NCBI GenBank assembly: GCA_001953115.1
Contig: LSSL01002070.1
Coordinates: forward strand, 1 to 22,514
From: Smittium mucronatum
Lineage: Eukaryota; Kickxellomycota; Harpellomycetes; Harpellales; Legeriomycetaceae
DNA length: 22,514 nucleotides
Direction of reading: 5' to 3'
Below are positions 8,997-20,465 of this stretch, in pieces; the stretch's first letter is position 1; each line of letters opens with the position of its first letter. The position numbers and the translations under genes are program-made. Below the pieces are notes generated by a model. The model had not been told where the DNA came from, made no database searches, and saw only the letters and a program-made list of their open reading frames with translations.

Positions 8997-11793
8997 CTTA
9001 TTAAAATGAAAAAAAAAAAAAAAACTTTATTTAAATTTAAATTATGCTATATTACTATGAAAATACATTTAAAATATAATTTGAAGCTTCTGTAGATATA
9101 TTTAAATGGTATGGATATAAAAAATATTGCAAAAACATAGGATTATGGATTACAAATCCCATAAAAATATTTTTGATTTATTCCAAATATTTATTTAAAT
9201 AAAAAAATGCTTAAATCTATTTTTCAATTTTTTTTATTGATCGAAATCATGATTTTTTATTATTTTGGGATATTTTATTCTAATGCTATATTCAAATTCT
9301 AAAATTAACACTAGTCTCCCTTTATAAATTATTTTTATAGGGAAATTTTATGATTTTTTTTATAAAAACATTTACACTGAATTTATGTTTAATTATTAGC
9401 TTCACTAAATTTCAAAAAATTTAAAATGAAAATACAAGTCGTTTTTTTTAATAATTTTTAATTTGAGATCGAATATTATTGAAACTTAAAAAACAATAAA
9501 CATATTTTTCTTTAAATTAAACTTTCAAAATTATTATAATTTTAACTTCACGTGATCTATTATTTATATATTTACACTAATTAATCTTTTAATCCCATTA
9601 AATTTTATTTTGAGTAGTTTTTTTAATTCTCTGTCAAATAATTCCGATAAAAAGTAATAATTTTACCAAATTAAATAAAACAATTTAATATTATAATATA
9701 TTTTAAGATTTATATAAAGTAAAAGTGCATTATTTTTTTTTTCTAACTCATAAAATAATCATTAATCTTATTTCATCAAAAATTAATTCATATGTGTGGA
9801 ATATTTATAAATATTTTATTGAAATAAATTTTTTTTTATGTATCTAGCAATCCTCAAAATAAAGAGTACTATTATAAGCAAACCATTAGTTATTAAAGTA
9901 TTTTTAAACCTTTATTAATCAATTATGTTGAATATATATGTATCCTTTTAATAAGGGGTTAATGAGGGTCATGATAGAATATTTAAAAATGTAATGAAAT
10001 CTATTCCTAAAAGATTAAAAATTCTAAATAAAAAATTTTGTAACTGTGTGAAACTTTTATGATATCATTTTCATCCTTAATATATATATAATTGATGGAG
10101 TATTGACGCTACGACTTTTCTTAGAATTTTACATTTTACATTTAAAATTTAAAAAAAAATTTATTTATTTTTGGTTAATATATTTAAATTTATAAATATA
10201 TATAAATAATCATATATAAATAAAAATAGGATAAAAAAGTGTGATAAGCATAATTTACAACTCATTTTACAAAAAACTTTCACATATACGTATGAAAATA
10301 TGTTACTTGTGCTAAAAAACAATCTACAAAATCTGAAAAAAAATCATCCTTTTTTATAAAAGTTTTGATAAAATCATTTTCTTAAATATTATTTTGATTT
10401 ATTAAAAAAAATCGAAGGTAGCTTTTAAAAAATCAAGATTGTATAGAATATTTAACAATAATTTTTATCCTTTTTATTTAACTCCATTGAGAGTTAAATA
10501 ATTTTATATAATAAAATAATCAATTTCGGAAATATATCTTTTATTATTTATCATTATTTATTTAAAGCATGGAAAATTGGTTATTTTTAGTCAAAATTGA
10601 TTAATTTCAATATCGAAATTTTAAAAAAAAATTAATTTTTTTAAAAAATACCGAGAATTTATTTGAAATCATTTTTGATACTATTTGACACAAAAAATTA
10701 TTTTTTGATCGATTAATCTAATATTTTAATCTATCAACCCATAAATTCCCATTTTCAATAATATTTTCGCTTTAAAGCTTGCTTAAAAAAGAATTTATTA
10801 GGATTAAAGATTAAAAAAACATCTTCAGATTATAAAATACTGATTGGTGCTTTTATTTTTTCTATTTTTTCAAGCCAAATAATATTTATGGTATTTAAAT
10901 TTAATAGCGTAAAAATGATATTCATTCTAATTAATAGAAATTAAAAATCAATTAATCAAGTATCACTAATTTGAGTAGAAATTTATTTATAAAGCTACGC
11001 CTTAATTTTATTTTTTATATAATTTTAAATTTGCTAATTTTTTTAATTTTATGATTGATGCTTATTATTATTTTACATGATAATTTTTTATATAACAAAT
11101 AAACAGAGTTAAAAGGATATATTCTGGATAAATACTGGTCACTTACATAATTTCTTAGTTTAATCTCCAAAAAAAATAATGCTAAGTCATAATAATTGAG
11201 CTCAATTTTAAATATTTTGAGATTTTGAAAATTAAGCCCTAAAATTTCATTAAAAAATCAAGATTAATAATTTTTTACTCTTTTTGCTGATTAAAAATGA
11301 TAGATTTAATTAAGAAAACTTGAATAAATTCTATTTTTCAAATATTTTATTAATCAGTATTTTATATTTTGAAATAAAAAACAAATTAAAAATTTTAACT
11401 CTGTAATTATATATTATATAAAAAATGACCAGAATCTATACACATTAATCAAGCAATAAAATTAACTTTTTTATTAAAAATCTGAATACTTAAGAAAATA
11501 ATTTTTTTACTTAATAAATCAAGATTAATATTCATTTATTTTAAATGAATTTAAATAGAATTTATTCATATGTTTATAGCATTTTTAATATATAGAGTAG
11601 GCATTTATTTTAATTCAATATGATTTCGAATTATTAGCCAAAAGTAGCCTATAAAAAAATTGGATCGGAATAAAAAATAAATCAAAATAATATCGTATCG
11701 AATCTTTATTTAGGATGCGTTTTTAAAATTGGACTTAATTACTATTCTTACTTTTTTAAAAAATGGATATTTGTCGCCGAGGACTCAAACCTG

Positions 11794-11805
11794 ACACTAT
11801 AGTGT
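11794..11805. repeat. 12-bp perfect palindrome
   Basis: ACACTATAGTGT reads the same on both strands. It sits in a small GC-richer spot (11774-11805) inside the desert. It could be a dimeric protein site or chance. Confidence 0.5.
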
Positions 11806-14191
11806 TTATAAGCTACATTTATTATCAACTAAAAATTATCTTTTTGTTGAAAAAATATTTTCTACCTGTTACTTCATTTCTTTTTAGATGATTTTATTTT
11901 TATCAATTTTAATCGGGTATTTATACAAAAAATCAAGAGATAATTTAGCTTATAATTCTCATATCCTGAAGTGAGTTAAAAAAATCTTCCAGATAGTCTT
12001 TCCTTTAAAAACCAATAAGAACATATAATAGTAATAATAGTTATTAAATGAGATAGAAATCCCCTTATATCCAACCTTTGTATGAAAAACCTCTTTTTCA
12101 TCTGAAAATCTTTCAATATTTTTGACAAAAATGAAAAAATACAAATAACTAGGGCTGAAGAGGAATATAAAGTTAAATTTTTATTGAGTAGATATAGATA
12201 TATACGACATTTTTTGTTTTTTTATCTATTCAAATACCAGAAATTTAAATATAAAGCTGTCTTTTTCGTTAAATGGAAGCCATTTTTTATAAACATTTTA
12301 TAATTCCTACATGTAATTTTTATCTTATCGAATTTCTTCTAATATTTTTATAACATCAACGAAGCTAAAAATTTGATTCAATATGATAAAAATGAAACAA
12401 TGTTGAATAAAAATACAAATACAAATATTTATTTTGTGAAATGCTCAAATTTTTGAAATGTTTATTTAATTTAGGGATAATTCAACATTAAAAGCACAAT
12501 TTTTTATACAGTGCTTGTTCTTCCTTTTTTTTGGTTATTTTTTTTGTTAAATTTTTTTGTATAAAATTATGAAATAGTTCTCAAAAAAGCGTTCAATTTA
12601 TCCAAACCTTACTTTAGTAATGTATTTATATACAAAATTAAATTTTATTTTATTTTGAAGCGATTTTTTTTTAATTTTTTTCATTTTAATATTATTTGAT
12701 TTATATTTTTATTCCAAAATTAGATGAGCATATCTTATCTTTGACTTTTAAATTAAAAGATATAAATATAAATTAATACCGAACATTTATAAATTTATAA
12801 ATTACCATATCAGTATTTTTTATACTTAATACCCTACTTTTTATAAATTCAAATGGTTTAATTATATTATTCTTCCAAATTTAACTTTTTTTTATTGTTT
12901 TATTACGTTAACATATATGTTTAAATTTTCATAATATCCTTAGTGGTTTATTACCACCAATTTTTTTGAGATTATTAAATAAAAGTATTTAAAAAGGAGT
13001 TAATCTAACAAGAATAAAAAAAAGAAGAACTAAATTTTTGATTAATAATGGATGAATAATCAGGCTTCCAATAAGATTTAATATAATTCCACTGATAGAG
13101 AATATTTTATTTAATTTTAGCCGTTATGATATAAATATTTTAAAAACAATTCCCTTCGATTTTTTTTAGACTTTACCACTTATAATTATTTTACCTTCTT
13201 TAAACGCTTATTATTTATTGATAAATCTCATATATGTTGGTGTTTAAACGTAAGTATAATAAGTACATAATTATATATATTTTTTCGCCGAATTTAACAA
13301 AAAAAATAAGAGTGTATGAGTTGTTACAGCATTTTTAAAATCGAAAAAAATATATAAACCGCAATTTTAAATCTAGTTTTAATATCTATTATTATCAAAT
13401 AAAAGTTTAGTTCTTTCTACTATTATAATTTTTATTTTTATTTTCAATAAATAAGCTACAAAAATTAATATTGAATATTTTTTTTTTCCATAATGGCAAT
13501 TTTTGAAGTAATGTTAAATTAGGTAAAAAATCCATCATAAAATTTAATGAAATAATTTATGTGAAGAGGTTCTTTCAGATATTTTATTATCTAGAGAAAT
13601 TTTTACTTGTGAATTTTTGGATTCAGAATGATTGAGTTTATTTATATGTCTTTTCTATCAGAAGCTCATCCCAATTTAAAATAACTAACGGAAATAAAAA
13701 TTTTAATAAATTTATACAAAGTTGTTAAATATTTCTATAATTTTTGGAGTTAAGATGGGCTTTATAAATTCTCATTTAGGGGGGAAAAATTCAAAGGTAT
13801 GAGTTGAAAAGCTAATATAATTCTAAATAAATAAAAAACTTATCATTAATCCAAAGTAACCATTCAATAAACTAGAATATATTTGGAGTTATTCCAAAAT
13901 AATTGTCTATCTTAATTATCATAATTAAATTTTAAAATCCACACACTATTTTTTTCTAAAACCAAAAATTTTAGTTTTAATAAGAAGGGTAATTTTATTT
14001 AAAAAAAATCATAAGTAAAATTGACCCAAATGTAAAGTACTTTCAAATTGGTTGTAAAAAATAATCAAATCAGATAAAGAACCCATTTTTATATATATAT
14101 TTTTTTCATATAGACTAAGATTGCAGTTAAATACATATTTTAACTTTTTTATTTTTAATAAATGATTTTTTGGAACTAAAAAACTCAATGA

Positions 14192-14208
14192 CCCCCCCCC
14201 CAAAAAAA
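14192..14208 (+). repeat. C10-A7 homopolymer pair
   Basis: Ten C are followed directly by seven A in DNA where C is otherwise scarce. Such tracts are prone to slippage and sequencing error. Confidence 0.85.
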
Positions 14209-14734
14209 CATACATCGGATGAAAAGCACTTGGAGTACGGGAGAAAACTAGGAATTTATATTTAATTTTTTTAAAAAAATTTAGATGCAAAAATTCATAT
14301 ATTATATATATGTGAACCATAAACCCCATTAAACTGTAAAATCTTTTAATTACTTTCGAAGTTCTAATATTTGTAGTTAGCATTCAATTTTTTAAAAGTT
14401 GTGGATTGATATATCAAGTATACATACCCATTGTATATAGCATCAAGTTGTATTATTTTACTTTTTGACTGTAATTTAAAAAATATATCTCTAATTAACA
14501 CTTTATTGCAGAATTATTATATCATATTTGAATACTAATTTAAGATTTTTTTATTAGCATATATTTGTTTTTTTAATCTCAATTGTTGATAGTAATAGCT
14601 ACAGACTATTTTCATATCGTATTAATGGAAGCTATGAAGGTAAATAACTAAATAACGAGATATCGTGTCATATACGTGGGATTATTTTTATATTTTTGGC
14701 TATTGATGGGTAAAGAGATGCTGTATCTTCACGA

Positions 14735-14756
14735 ATATATATATATATATATATAT
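14735..14756. repeat. (AT)11 microsatellite
   Basis: Eleven uninterrupted AT units, the longest dinucleotide run in the window. Confidence 0.95.
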
Positions 14757-14858
14757 CACCTTATTTTAATTTCAAATCTGCTGAAATATCCGCAAAAAGA
14801 TTATAAATATAATTTTCAGTATTGTTCTTTCTAAAATAATTAGCAATAAAAGAAAATG

Positions 14859-14885
14859 TTTTGATGGATTTTGATGGATTTTGAT
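14859..14885 (+). repeat. 10-bp tandem repeat TTTTGATGGA, 2.7 units
   Basis: Two exact copies of TTTTGATGGA are followed by TTTTGAT. Short tandem duplication in non-coding DNA. Confidence 0.9.
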
Positions 14886-15700
14886 TTCTTTTTCCCAAGA
14901 TATTAAATTCGATTCGCCAATTATATTAGCTGAAAATTTCTTTTTGAAATTATAAATAAAACTCTTTAAAATACCTGAATATTTAGGTGATAATAATAAT
15001 AAAAAAAACATCATAATTTTTTTTACAATCCATCTTGGAAACCCCCAGAAAATATTATCGGATTATAGAGACACTAGATAATGATAAGGAAGTTTTGTAG
15101 CAACTATTTTTTGTTAAAAATATTAAATTATTTGTGTTTTTTTTAGCAACCTTTAATCAGAAGTTTAGAAAATAAATTTCTAAGAGAAAGATATACTGTT
15201 TAGGTAAAATATTACACATTTATATTGTTTTTCAAGATCCAGAGCATACTATTAGATTTTTTTAAGATATTGAAATTTCAATCAAAATTTATTAAATTGT
15301 CTAAAAAAAGTCAAAAACTATAAAGCAAAAATGCCGTGATGAATAATGAATAAAAAAAGAGTTTATGAGGGGTGGCAATTAGTGGTATATTTTTAATAAT
15401 TCACTTGGTCATCATCATCCCTTCATTTAATTTTTACTTTTGCTAAATGATCTGTAGTTGAATTACCGAAATAAGATATGGATATCAAACAAGAAATTTA
15501 ATAAAGGAAAAAAAATCCCTGCTAGAAATTACAAAGAGTAGTGATAGAAAATTTTATTTACTTTAAAATTTAGGGCTTTTAAATTAAATGGAAAAAAATC
15601 ACTTAGTCTTTCCATCTGAGTTTGAAACTTTCTGATTTATTTCTTTAGGAATCCTTAGTTTGAAGTTGTTGAAATTTTACAAGTTTTAGGTTCAGATAAA

Positions 15701-17228
15701 AAATAAATTAAAAAAGGAAAATGATAAAAATACGTGGTTTCGCCCTTCATAAATTGGGGAAGGTGTGAATATCTCTTTTAGTTATATCTAATAAATATAA
15801 GAGGTCGGATTTTTTTAGTTCGAGACATGTGACGTAACTTGATATACTGAAAAAGTAAAATTATGACCTTTATAAACCGTTTGTCTCAAATTTAATGATA
15901 CTCTTTCCTTTTTGCCTTTTCCCGTTAAGTTTTATTGTTGGTTTTTACCATAAAAAACCTTGAGAAAATACTTTTGTATTTTTCCTATTTAAAGGATACT
16001 TTCTCTCAAAACAGTAGCTTTATATAAAAAGTTATATTAATGGTAAATTGCGATGTTTTTTAAGAGTTTACAGATTTTCAACTATCGTGCTTTTCATCAT
16101 ATTATTCTAGGCTTATTGGTGCAGATAAATCTGGAAAGAAAATTAACATATATGTGGTTAGATTTGAACATAGTTAATTGACTCACTGGCTATTTTTGGC
16201 TTTAGATGTGGTTTATTGCTTATTCCAAAAAGTTGGAAAAGTCGATTAATATCCAATTGTAATAATCGATTCCATTGAAAGTATCGCAATTTACTCAAAT
16301 TAAAACTAGCAGAAAAAATATCCACGAATTCGTGAGAAATTTACCCTGAAAATAGGGAAATGTATCAAGAATTGGATTGAAATTTTCTAATATCAAAAAT
16401 CTCTTTATTTCAATTATTGCATTGCTAATAGGAAAATAGAGTCGAAGTTGGATTGTGGGACAGATCTAATCCGCTATGAAAATCATCCAGCAGCAAAATT
16501 AGGTCAGATTCAATTTAAGTGCATATAACCATCTCTGAGGGTATACCAGTCTATTGGCATTTATACGAAATAGCGTTGATATTGCTCTTAATCTTTAGAA
16601 CCATAAAATCAATTTCCAATTAATCTTCTTCTTTCTCTTTATCTTGCTACTTATGTATTGTTGCAGAATTTGAAATGCAGGAATCATGTTTGATTTCATT
16701 GGTTAAAACCTGATATGAAACACGACGTTGAAATGAGTTTCAGGTGGTCTAATAATAACGGGGGCTCATATAGGACCGCCTTGGGTGGGGTATGAGAGCG
16801 AGATCTGGAGGATGATTACCTGATGGGATGGTTGGCGATTGTGGAAAGAAAGTACCAAAGGTATTGGTTCTTTATTTAGGATCCATAGATTTGATAGTTA
16901 ATAATTTAGACAACGGCAAAAAAAAAGTTTCTAGACTCAATAAAGACAAATAGAATTAAGCCAAAATGCAATACCCTCGACGGTAGACAAGAGGTTCTAC
17001 CCCTTAGCTTGCTTAAATAATCTAACTCATCCTAGTATAACCTTAAATTATTTCCTTTAATAAAACACCTCCCAAATATTTCTCTCATTAATAACACTGT
17101 GTATTCAATCATCGAATTATCTCACATAGCTTTATTCTGATATACTTGAATGTATTTGGCATCAAAGTAGTTTTATACCTTTCATGAAAAATCGAGCTTA
17201 GAAAAAATTATCCCAGTTTTTTCAAAGA
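15701..17228. other. Less AT-rich non-coding block upstream of the SulP gene
   Basis: GC rises here and peaks near 55% at 16741-16800 and 45% in the next 60 bases. I translated parts of it in several frames and saw no recognisable protein; open stretches are under about 45 codons. A second TGACGTAA octamer lies at 15830-15837. At 16742-16781 AGGTGGTC pairs with GACCGCCT (8 bp, one G-T), and CTCATA (16765-16770) pairs with TATGAG (16791-16796). The last 200 bases should include the SulP promoter, but no TATA or known sulfur-control site is clear. Confidence 0.55.
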
Positions 17229-19665
17229 ATGAATAGAGAAAATGAATTTTCGACCGATGAAGAATCGAATCTTTCTCGGCCTTTAATTTCTCCTCTGCTA
17301 CGACAAGGTATGTATTAGGATTCCGAAGCCTTTCCTTTTCCCTCTTTTTCTTCATTCCTTTATCTATTTTTCTTTGAAAAATATCCCCATGCTCTTTATT
17401 GTAGCTAAGAAAAAGCTTTCAAAAAAAAAAACTCATAAATTTTGATACGCTTTAAAATTATTTTCATTTCTACTTCTATATACTTTGTTTTATATTTTAT
17501 ATTTTCTCTTTTCTTGCGTTTTTTTTATAACAACTTTCAAAAAAAAAAACGCTGGGTTTATTCTTTTTAGGTAGCCTACGGAGCTTAAATAATTCACTCG
17601 ATCAATTTAATGACAACAACTCTCGAGACTTTAGTTGGTGGAAGAAAAGAACCCAGTATTATATTCCTGTTTTTGGCTGGTTACCTTCATACCAATTAAA
17701 AAACCTTCCTTATGATATCCGCGCTGGTATTACTGTTGCGTGTCTAATAATTCCACAATGTATATCATACGGCTCCTTAACTCTTATTTCTCCTCAACAT
17801 GGTCTATATGCTGCCTTGATCCCCTCATTAATGTATTCATTCTTCGGAACTTCTCGCCATTTATCTTTTGGTCCTGAAGCTTTAATATCTATGTTGGTGG
17901 GATCTTTGATAAAAGATCAGCAAGCAACTTTCTTTCTGCAACATCCTGATGCCACTGAGCAGGATCGTGTCCTATTTGCTTCCATGATTGCCTGTATGTG
18001 TTCTATTTTTGTTGGAGCTTTAACCCTTGCTCTCGGAATCTTTAAAATGGGTTATTTAGATTCTTTGTTGTCTGTTGCTGGTCTACGCGGGTTTATTAGT
18101 GGAGCTGCTATAGTTATCATATTTGATACTTCTATAACCGCTGTAGGGCTCGAAAAATTGGCCAGTCGTCAACTCCCTGGAACCCACACCACTTTTGGAA
18201 CAATCAATTTCTTTATAAAAAATTACAAAAATATACACCCTCTCACTTGCTATATTTCTGCCGGAAGTTTAATATTTTTGTTTGTTGTTTTGCTAATCAA
18301 AAGAGCAATAAAAAACACCCCTAAAGAAAAAGTGGTATTTGCTGGCATCATCAAAGCAAAGCACTTCTCTTTCATACTACAGATACCCGAGATGTTGGTA
18401 CTTATCATAACCCTTATTATCCTTTCTACCCACTACAACTGGTCATCAAAAGGTGTAGCCATTTTTGGCACCGTCAACAGCAAACTCCCTTCTTTCAAAA
18501 TCCCCTCCATACCTGATGGAACCAGTGGCAAAGACGTTCTCTCCGCTTCTCTTACAATGCTAATAATAGGTGTTATTGAATCCCTCATTATATCTCGTGA
18601 ATATGCTAACAAAAATCATTATTCTGTAAGTAGTAATCGTGAACTTGTGGCCTACGGGGTTGCAAACATTGCTGGGGGATTTTTCAGTTCATATCCCGCA
18701 TTCGGTTCCCTATCCCGATCAAAATTGAATGACAAATCACACGCTAAAACCCAACTCTCGGGTCTTTTCACTTTTCTTATTACTCTTACTTTCACTGCGT
18801 ATTTATTACACCTTCTACATAACTTACCTAAAGCCGCTCTCAGTGCAATCGTCATCTACACTGCGATTAGTCTCTTACCACCACTGCCCAAAAATGTATC
18901 TTTTCTCCTTAAAGTTCGGTCTTACTCGGACCTATTTCTATTATCTGTCGTCATGGTTTCTTGTCTTCTCATATCCATTGAATCAGGGGTCCTCGTTGCA
19001 ATCTCTGCTTCGGTTATTACTGTTATCAAAAGGACCAATCTCCCTAAAATTAAACTATTGGTAGATAATCTATTTTTTATTTTGTAATTTTATTATTATT
19101 ATTATTATTATTTTCTTTTTTAAAAGCTTTTTTATCTTTTTTTAGGGTTTAACTCACGATAACTCTGGATATTTGGTTCCAGTACACGAAGAAGTCGATG
19201 ATTTGGATGTTCTCCATATCGAAGGCGTTCTCATTATCAGTGTTGAAGAACCCTTATACTTTTCTAACGCCTTCCAGCTCCGCGCTCGATTAAACAGACT
19301 TGAGCTTTTTGGTGATATGCGCGTGCACCCTAGTGAAGACCGCATCTTGTCTCCCACAAGAGCAATTATCTTTGAATTAAGTCGGATGTTTGAAATTGAT
19401 GGCAGGTAAATAATTTTTTTTTATTTAATTCATACTTTTTCATTTAACCTTAATTATCTCACATAATTTTCTTAAATTTAGTGCAATCATGATTTTGATG
19501 GGCATTGTTGAGGAATATAAATCCAGAAATGTTATCATATGTATTGCCGGTTGTCGAAACGATGCAATCAACATGTTTAATTTGTCTGGTATGACTGAAT
19601 TGGTTGGCAGAAACATGTTCTTCCCAACTGTTCAGAGCGCAATCGAATACCTCCAGTCAACTTAA
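17229..19665 (+). CDS. SulP/SLC26 family anion (probable sulfate) transporter with STAS domain, four exons
   Basis: Exons 17229-17307, 17571-19060, 19146-19405 and 19482-19665 join in frame to 670 residues. A hydrophilic N-terminus (about 1-60) precedes a membrane domain (about 70-515). This has the SulP signature: AGITVACLIIPQ, then PQHGLYAALIPSL and FGTSRHLSFGPEA. Later come GFISGAA, in the usual SulP pattern, and AYGVANIAGGFFSSYPAFGS, the conserved block that in the family precedes the second substrate half-helix. The C-terminal STAS domain (about 535-668) carries LHIEGVLIISVEEPLYFSNA and a FEIDGSA loop, which spans intron 3. The product should be a plasma-membrane or vacuolar anion transporter; sulfate is the likeliest substrate but is not proven. 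At 670 residues it is shorter than typical yeast high-affinity sulfate permeases. ATG 17229 is the first in-frame start with a sensible exon 1. Confidence 0.94.
17308..17570 (+). other. SulP gene intron 1
   Basis: 263 nt, donor CAAG|GTATGT, acceptor TTCTTTTTAG, phase 1, forming a Gly codon across the junction. It is the longest intron in the window. It contains the exact 16-mer CTTTC followed by 11 A twice, at 17416-17431 and 17534-17549. Confidence 0.85.
19061..19145 (+). other. SulP gene intron 2
   Basis: 85 nt, donor TTG|GTAGAT, acceptor CTTTTTTTAG, phase 0, separating the membrane domain from the STAS domain. Unspliced reading ends at TAA 19085-19087. An ATT microsatellite lies inside. 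Confidence 0.92.
19090..19112. repeat. (ATT)n microsatellite inside intron
   Basis: About seven ATT units within SulP intron 2, just before the T-rich acceptor tract. Confidence 0.9.
19406..19481 (+). other. SulP gene intron 3
   Basis: 76 nt, donor CAG|GTAAAT, acceptor CTTAAATTTAG, phase 2. It splits a Ser codon in the STAS FEIDGSA loop; joining restores the domain. Confidence 0.93.
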
Positions 19666-19800
19666 ACAACCTTTTAAATTCTGGACAAAGGGGGGTTTTA
19701 ACCTTAGCTCTCATCTTTGAATTGAAAATTTACTTTCACCTTATAATATCCTTACCACTTCAATAACAAGTAGTTGGATCTGCATTCATTTCACGATCAA

Positions 19801-19806
19801 AATAAA
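19801..19806 (+). terminator. Candidate poly(A) signal AATAAA, SulP gene
   Basis: AATAAA begins 136 nt after the SulP stop. It is plausible in position, weak on motif alone. Confidence 0.3.
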
Positions 19807-20426
19807 AATTAATTGCAGAAATCCTATGTCTTCAATATATATCATCCTCATATACTTTATTTTTTATCCACTGACTTCCTTGATTTTATTCCTGAATAGT
19901 CCATAATTTTAATTTGATAAGAATTAAAAATATAAGCTCATTTCCTTTATGTAAATATTATTATTTTGAAAAAGGCCAAATCGTCTAAAAACCACAAATA
20001 ATTTCTGCTATCTTCAGAGTGTAGAATTTAAGGTTTCCCCGCTTGAAAAACCAATAATAATAAAAAAGTAAGCCTTATCCCTAGAATAATTTGCTCCGAT
20101 TTATTTTTTTACATTAGGAAAGTATCATAATAAAATTTCGTTTGATCAGTGTGTAAAAAACAAATCAATTTACTTTAAGCCCATGATTTGTAATAGATTT
20201 GAACTAATGTTGGGTGACCAAGAAAATTAGCCAGCTTCAAAACTATTAACAGATCGGTGAAATCCGTATAACTGAAAAATCATTGGATGGTCTAAGCTTT
20301 AATCATAATAAATCAATCTACATAAATAAGCTCTAAATTGAATATTAATATATTCTTTCAAGGGTTGGACCAAAATTAAAGTTTTTTGTCCAAAGGCGTT
20401 AATACTCTTCCCAAAAGTAAGAAACA

Positions 20427-20465
20427 TTAAATTTTGGTCGATTTAAACGCTTGGCCAAAATTTAA
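20427..20465. repeat. 13-bp stem hairpin
   Basis: TTAAATTTTGGTC (20427-20439) pairs along its whole length with GGCCAAAATTTAA (20453-20465), with one G-T pair, around a 13-nt loop. A third, diverged copy, TTGGACCAAAATTAAA, lies at 20365-20380. Non-coding; it could be a small RNA structure or a remnant of mobile DNA. Confidence 0.7.

Larger units (their letters stand above)
6721..15700. other. Extremely AT-rich gene desert
   Basis: About 9 kb without a supportable gene on either strand. Counted lines run from about 3% GC (10141-10200) to 20% (7021-7080), mostly A and T homopolymers and AT words. The longest frame is 124 codons on the minus strand (14009-14383), low in complexity and without recognisable motifs. 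Local structure includes short inverted repeats near 8952-8996, a 15-base word repeated at 11255 and 11516, a GC-richer spot with a 12-bp palindrome near 11774-11805, a C10A7 tract at 14192, an (AT)11 run at 14735, and a 10-bp tandem repeat at 14859. It may be heterochromatin, a centromere-like segment or decayed mobile DNA; the sequence alone does not decide. Confidence 0.75.

Noticed and set aside
11779..11830. tRNA-like T-loop on the minus strand (GGTTTGAGTCC) near a GTAGCTTA word
   Set aside because: The T-stem has a mismatch, no matching acceptor strand exists upstream, and there is no anticodon arm.
16816..16824. GATTACCTG, similar to the 5' end of U1 snRNA
   Set aside because: The key ACTTACCTG is not intact, and I see no Sm site or U1 stem-loops after it.
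1560..16995. CGGTAGACAA shared by 1560 and 16980 as a possible retroelement primer site
   Set aside because: The match is short, has no long terminal repeats around it, and no retroelement proteins are visible.
18652..19357. Frames opposite or overlapping SulP exons 2 and 3
   Set aside because: They are shadows of the transporter reading frame and show no motifs of their own.
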